NCBI RefSeq assembly: GCF_900324465.2
Contig: NC_046622.1
Location: 19,756,297-19,820,296 of the forward strand
DNA: 64,000 bases
From: Anabas testudineus
Taxonomy: Eukaryota; Chordata; Actinopteri; Anabantiformes; Anabantidae
Reading direction: 5' to 3'
Shown here: piece after piece, positions 60,133 through 64,000 of the stretch
How positions within the stretch are numbered: position 1 is the first letter of the stretch
Layout of the letters: each line of letters opens with the position of its first letter
Notes under the pieces: generated by a model
What the model was told of the DNA's origin: nothing
What the model saw: the letters and a program-made list of their open reading frames with translations, nothing else
Databases searched by the model: none
Program-made: the position numbers and the translations under genes

Positions 60133-62927
60133 ATGTTATGGTACATTACGATGTCCACACATAAGTGGCCTGAGCAGGGCTGGGCACTTTTACAGGTGTT
60201 GTTAGTGGCATCTTTCTCTCAGGCAGAGGAGCCTCTGTGCAAACGAATAGGGGATCTAGAGAACCCCCAGTTATCTAAAGATGGTGACATTGTATTGGGG
60301 GGAATCTTTTCTTTCCACAGCAGCTGGAAAAATAGACAGGAAACCTACACACACAAACCACTGCCACTGGAATGCACCAGGTAACCATTTATTATATATG
60401 TATTTTTATTTTAAGTGAGTACAAATATTATATAACAAATGTTACAATAATAACCACTAACTTATTAATGCATTGTTTGTGTTTCGAGTACTTCTAGTCC
60501 AACTATTTTAAACTTTATACATTCAGTTTTAATTTCAGAGATTTTCAGATTGCCCAGGCTATGCGTTTTGCCATTGAGGAGATTAATAACAGAACAGACC
60601 TACTACCTGGAATCTCTCTTGGATATAAAATGTATGATACTTGTGCATCTATAGCCAGAAGTGTGAGAGTTGCACTGGCCTTGGCTAATGGTAATGAAGC
60701 TGTGTCTGTACCCTCTGAGGCTCCTTGTACTCAATCTGCACAGGTACAGGCAATTATGGGAGAAACCTCTTCGTCTCCTAGTGTAGCTATAGCTACTGTC
60801 ATCGGACCCTTTCATATCCCATTGGTTGGTAAGATTAGTACAACTATGAAGAATATTGAAATTGACATTTAAATTTGACTTTGTGTTTTAGGTTTTACAT
60901 CTTTACCTTTATCTTTTAGATCAGCCACTTTGCCACCTGTGCTTGTCTCAGTGACAAATCCAAGTACCCATCCTTCCTCAGAACTATACCCAGTGACTAT
61001 TATCAGAGCAGAGCTCTGGCTCAGTTGGTCAAGCACTTTGGTTGGACTTGGGTTGGAGCAATAAGAACCAATGATGATTATGGCAATAATGGCATGGCTA
61101 CATTCACAGAAACTGCACAGCAACTGGGAATCTGTCTGGAATATTCTGTATCTTTCTTTAGAACAGATCCACCAGATAAATTACAAAGGATAATTGATAT
61201 TATCAAGGTTTCTACCTCTAAGGTCATTGTCACTTTCCTCTCCCACATGGATTTGGATGTGTTAATGAAGAAGTTGTCTCAATACAACTTGACTGGGTAC
61301 CAGTGGGTAGGCAGTGAGGGCTGGATCTTTGATTCTCAAACTGCAGAAATGGATAAGAATCACATTCTGGATGGTGCTATAGGTCTGTCCATCCCCAAAA
61401 CACATCTTAGCGGCATTAAAGAGTTCATATTAAATGTAAAACCGTTCAATTCATCAGGAAATAAAATGTTAACAGAGTTCTGGGAGACATTATTTAACTG
61501 TAAATTCAAGCAGTCTGAGTCAGCATTGAAAAATCAGACAGAATGTACTGGACATGAAGATTTGAGTGGATTGCAACACAGCTTCACTGATATGTCATTT
61601 ATGCCCATATTTAATAATCTTTATAAAGGAGTGTATGCTGTGGCCCATGCACTTCACAGTATTCTTGGCTGTAATGAAACTTGTAACTTCAAGGTGCAGC
61701 TAGATCCTTTTACGGTGAGTGAATACTTCACTCTCTCATTATCTTAACTACATTTCCAGTTTCCACTAATTGTTTATCGTATAATTTCATTTTAGATTCT
61801 ACAGCACATAAGAATGATTTATTTTAGGACAAAAGAAGGAGATGAAGTTTACTTTAATGAGAATGGAGACCCACCAGCAAAGTATGAAATTATAAACTGG
61901 CAGCCAACAAAAAATGGTGTTGTGGACTTTGTCACAGTTGGTCTTTATGATGCATCTTTACCTGCAGACAAACAGCTGAGCCTGAAAACTAAGTCTTTAA
62001 TTTGGACACAGAAGTCAAAACAGGTAACCTTAATTCATGACAGGATAACTGTCATAATATTGCATACATATTACAAAGTAAACAGTTTTTAGTTTAAATG
62101 TGAGTATTGATACAGTTTTCTCAAAGATGTGTTGTTGTGGCAGGTCCCTGTGTCAGTTTGCAGTGAGAAATGTCCCCCAGGAACTCGTAAGGTTCTCCAG
62201 AAAGGAAAGCCTGTCTGCTGCTATGACTGTATAAGATGTGCAGAGGGAGAAATAAGCAACACTACAGGTCTAGTAATACTAAATGTAAAGTTTTCCACTA
62301 AATTGAACAGAACAAAGCCCTTATTCTTAGATACAAATTTATAAAAATCTCACTGTTTTGTTTTCTAATTTCTGAATCTGGATTCCATTACAATCTAGCA
62401 TCACTCTAGTGTTGATTCTAGTTTTAAGGTGAAAGCATTGTTTTATGCTTGTTAAAGAAGGACAAAACAGGACAATATATAGACAGATTTAAAGACTATA
62501 AATTGAGTAATGTAATAAATTAATGTATTTGATATCTTAAACTTGATATCATTGCATCAGTAATGATCATGCTATGCACTTGTCATACAGTAATCCACAT
62601 GGCACCTGGTAATGTAGTAGTAAATATGTATAAGTAATAGTAATAGTAATAAGTTATATTAAAAACGTGCTGTTCATTCTCATATGCCAAAGATAAGTAT
62701 GTGAATAGATTTCTTTACTAATTTTAAAATATTTATTCACTTTAACTTTTACTCAGAATTTAATGAGATAGCAGTGTTTTTTTATTGTTGAAAACTGAGG
62801 AAATTTCAAGGCAGATGAGAAGTTTGTTTAAATCTTATCTCCACATGTATTCAAAGATAATTTATATTAGACAATATTGTAACATATGTGAGGAATTAAA
62901 ATAAACATAAACTGAAAAACACAAATG

Positions 62928-62973
<46 letters not shown>

Positions 62974-64000
62974 ACAACAAAAAAACCTTAGATGTAATGA
63001 ATTACATCCTATACTTAAAATGTAGTATCTGGTATTAATATCCTGTCAGGATTATATACATTTCCTATGGAAAGAAATCATTGAAACCAAAAGAAATAGC
63101 TCAGCAATTATAATATGTGATTTATTATTAATTTTTAGACTCTATCACCTGTGTGCGATGTCAGCCTGAATTCTGGTCCAATGAGAGAAGAGATGCCTGT
63201 GTGAAGAAGGAGGCAGAGTTTCTATCATTTGAAGAAATTATGGGAGCACTGCTCACTGCAGCATCTTTATTTGGAACATGCATGACTGCTGTCGTAGCAT
63301 TCATCTTCTTCAGATACAGGAAAACTCCTATTGTCAGGGCCAACAACTCTGAGCTGAGCTTCCTGCTGCTCTTCTCCTTGACTCTGTGTTTCCTGTGTTC
63401 TTTGACCTTTATCGGCCGACCCTCTGAGTGGTCCTGCATGCTGAGACACACAGCATTTGGCATCACCTTTGTCCTCTGTATCTCTTGTGTTCTGGGGAAA
63501 ACTATGGTGGTGTTAATGGCCTTCAGGGCCTCACTTCCAGGCAGTAATGTGATGAAATGGTTTGGACCAACACAGCAGAGACTCAGTGTTCTGGCTTTCA
63601 CTCTCATCCAGGTTGTAATATGTATCCTCTGGTTAACAATTTCTCCTCCTTTTCCATTTAAGAACTTTAAAGAAATCAAAGACAAAATCATCTTAGAATG
63701 TGCTCTGGGTTCAACTGTGGGATTTTGGGCTGTACTTGGGTACATAGGCCTTCTGGCCTCTTTCTGTTTCATTCTTGCTTTTCTGGCTCGGAAACTACCT
63801 GATAACTTCAATGAGGCCAAATTTATCACCTTCAGCATGTTGATCTTCTGTGCAGTGTGGATCACGTTTATTCCAGCTTATGTCAGCTCTCCTGGGAAGT
63901 TCAGTGTTGCTGTAGAGATATTTGCTATTCTGGCCTCCAGTTTTGGACTGTTAATTTGTATTTTTATTCCAAAATGTTACATTATCTTACTGAGACCAGA
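60133..64000 (+). CDS. OlfC / V2R-like class C GPCR, gene 9 (6 exons, 3' end cut by window)
   Basis: Exons: 60133-60380, 60527-60824, 60920-61714, 61796-62023, 62144-62267, 63139 to beyond 64000. The start may be 60133 or 60151. The Venus-flytrap domain keeps the contact residues ([26 protein letters not shown]); the Cys-rich linker reads [10 protein letters not shown] and CCYDC; the 7TM exon is undivided and lacks only the last residues after [10 protein letters not shown]. Exon 2 most likely starts at 60527, giving [10 protein letters not shown] as in sisters. Its 3' end is odd: to stay in frame it must use the weak donor GTTGGT at 60825, while a strong GTAAGA lies 4 bp on and would shift the frame. 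Intron 5 is long (871 bp) and holds a CA repeat. Whether it works is therefore uncertain. Confidence 0.85.
62930..62969. repeat. (CA)n microsatellite in intron 5 of gene 9
   Basis: About 20 CA dinucleotides without interruption. Confidence 0.95.

Noticed and set aside
60539-60560. Alternative acceptor for exon 2 of gene 9 at 60539
   Set aside because: In frame too, but it would remove four residues (the SFNF stretch) kept in sister genes; 60527 fits better.

Overview
The window looks like a teleost fish genome, probably a spiny-rayed fish. Introns are compact (about 70-250 bp), there are many decayed Tc1/mariner transposons, tRNA-derived SINEs of fish type, a fish-type LINE and a Ty3/Gypsy fossil. 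The only protein-coding genes I can support are class C chemosensory GPCRs of the OlfC (V2R-like) family. These receptors have a secreted-side Venus-flytrap amino-acid-binding domain, a nine-cysteine linker and seven membrane helices, and in fish they work in microvillous olfactory neurons. I see no bacterial-type operons, no CRISPR array and no rRNA.

Layout. (A) 0-24 kb, + strand: three tandem copies of one receptor subfamily. Gene 1 (7-4344) and gene 3 (20122-24321) look intact at 857 codons each. Copy 2 (10461-14449) is a scrambled pseudogene. The 5' flanks of copies 2 and 3 are also duplicated. (B) 26.2-30.2 kb, - strand: one inverted, diverged receptor (gene 4), tail-to-tail with gene 3. 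(C) 30.2-37.5 kb: a gene-free gap. (D) 37.7-64 kb, + strand: five receptors of the ordinary six-exon design. Genes 5 and 6 are a recent pair and gene 6 carries a 2-nt frameshift; genes 7 and 8 look complete; gene 9 is cut by the window end close to its stop codon.

Splice sites were read by eye. The summed exon lengths of genes 1, 3, 4, 5, 7 and 8 each come out as a multiple of three, which supports the models. Most striking are the extra introns in subfamily A and gene 4 at different places in the ligand-binding exon, the altered amino-acid-contact residues of subfamily A, a TM2-TM3 DNA tract that is almost identical in otherwise diverged genes of both orientations, and several unusual splice situations (a GC donor, a duplicated donor, stop-free introns). 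I found no wholly new type of system; this is a receptor cluster evolving by tandem duplication, intron gain and probable gene conversion.
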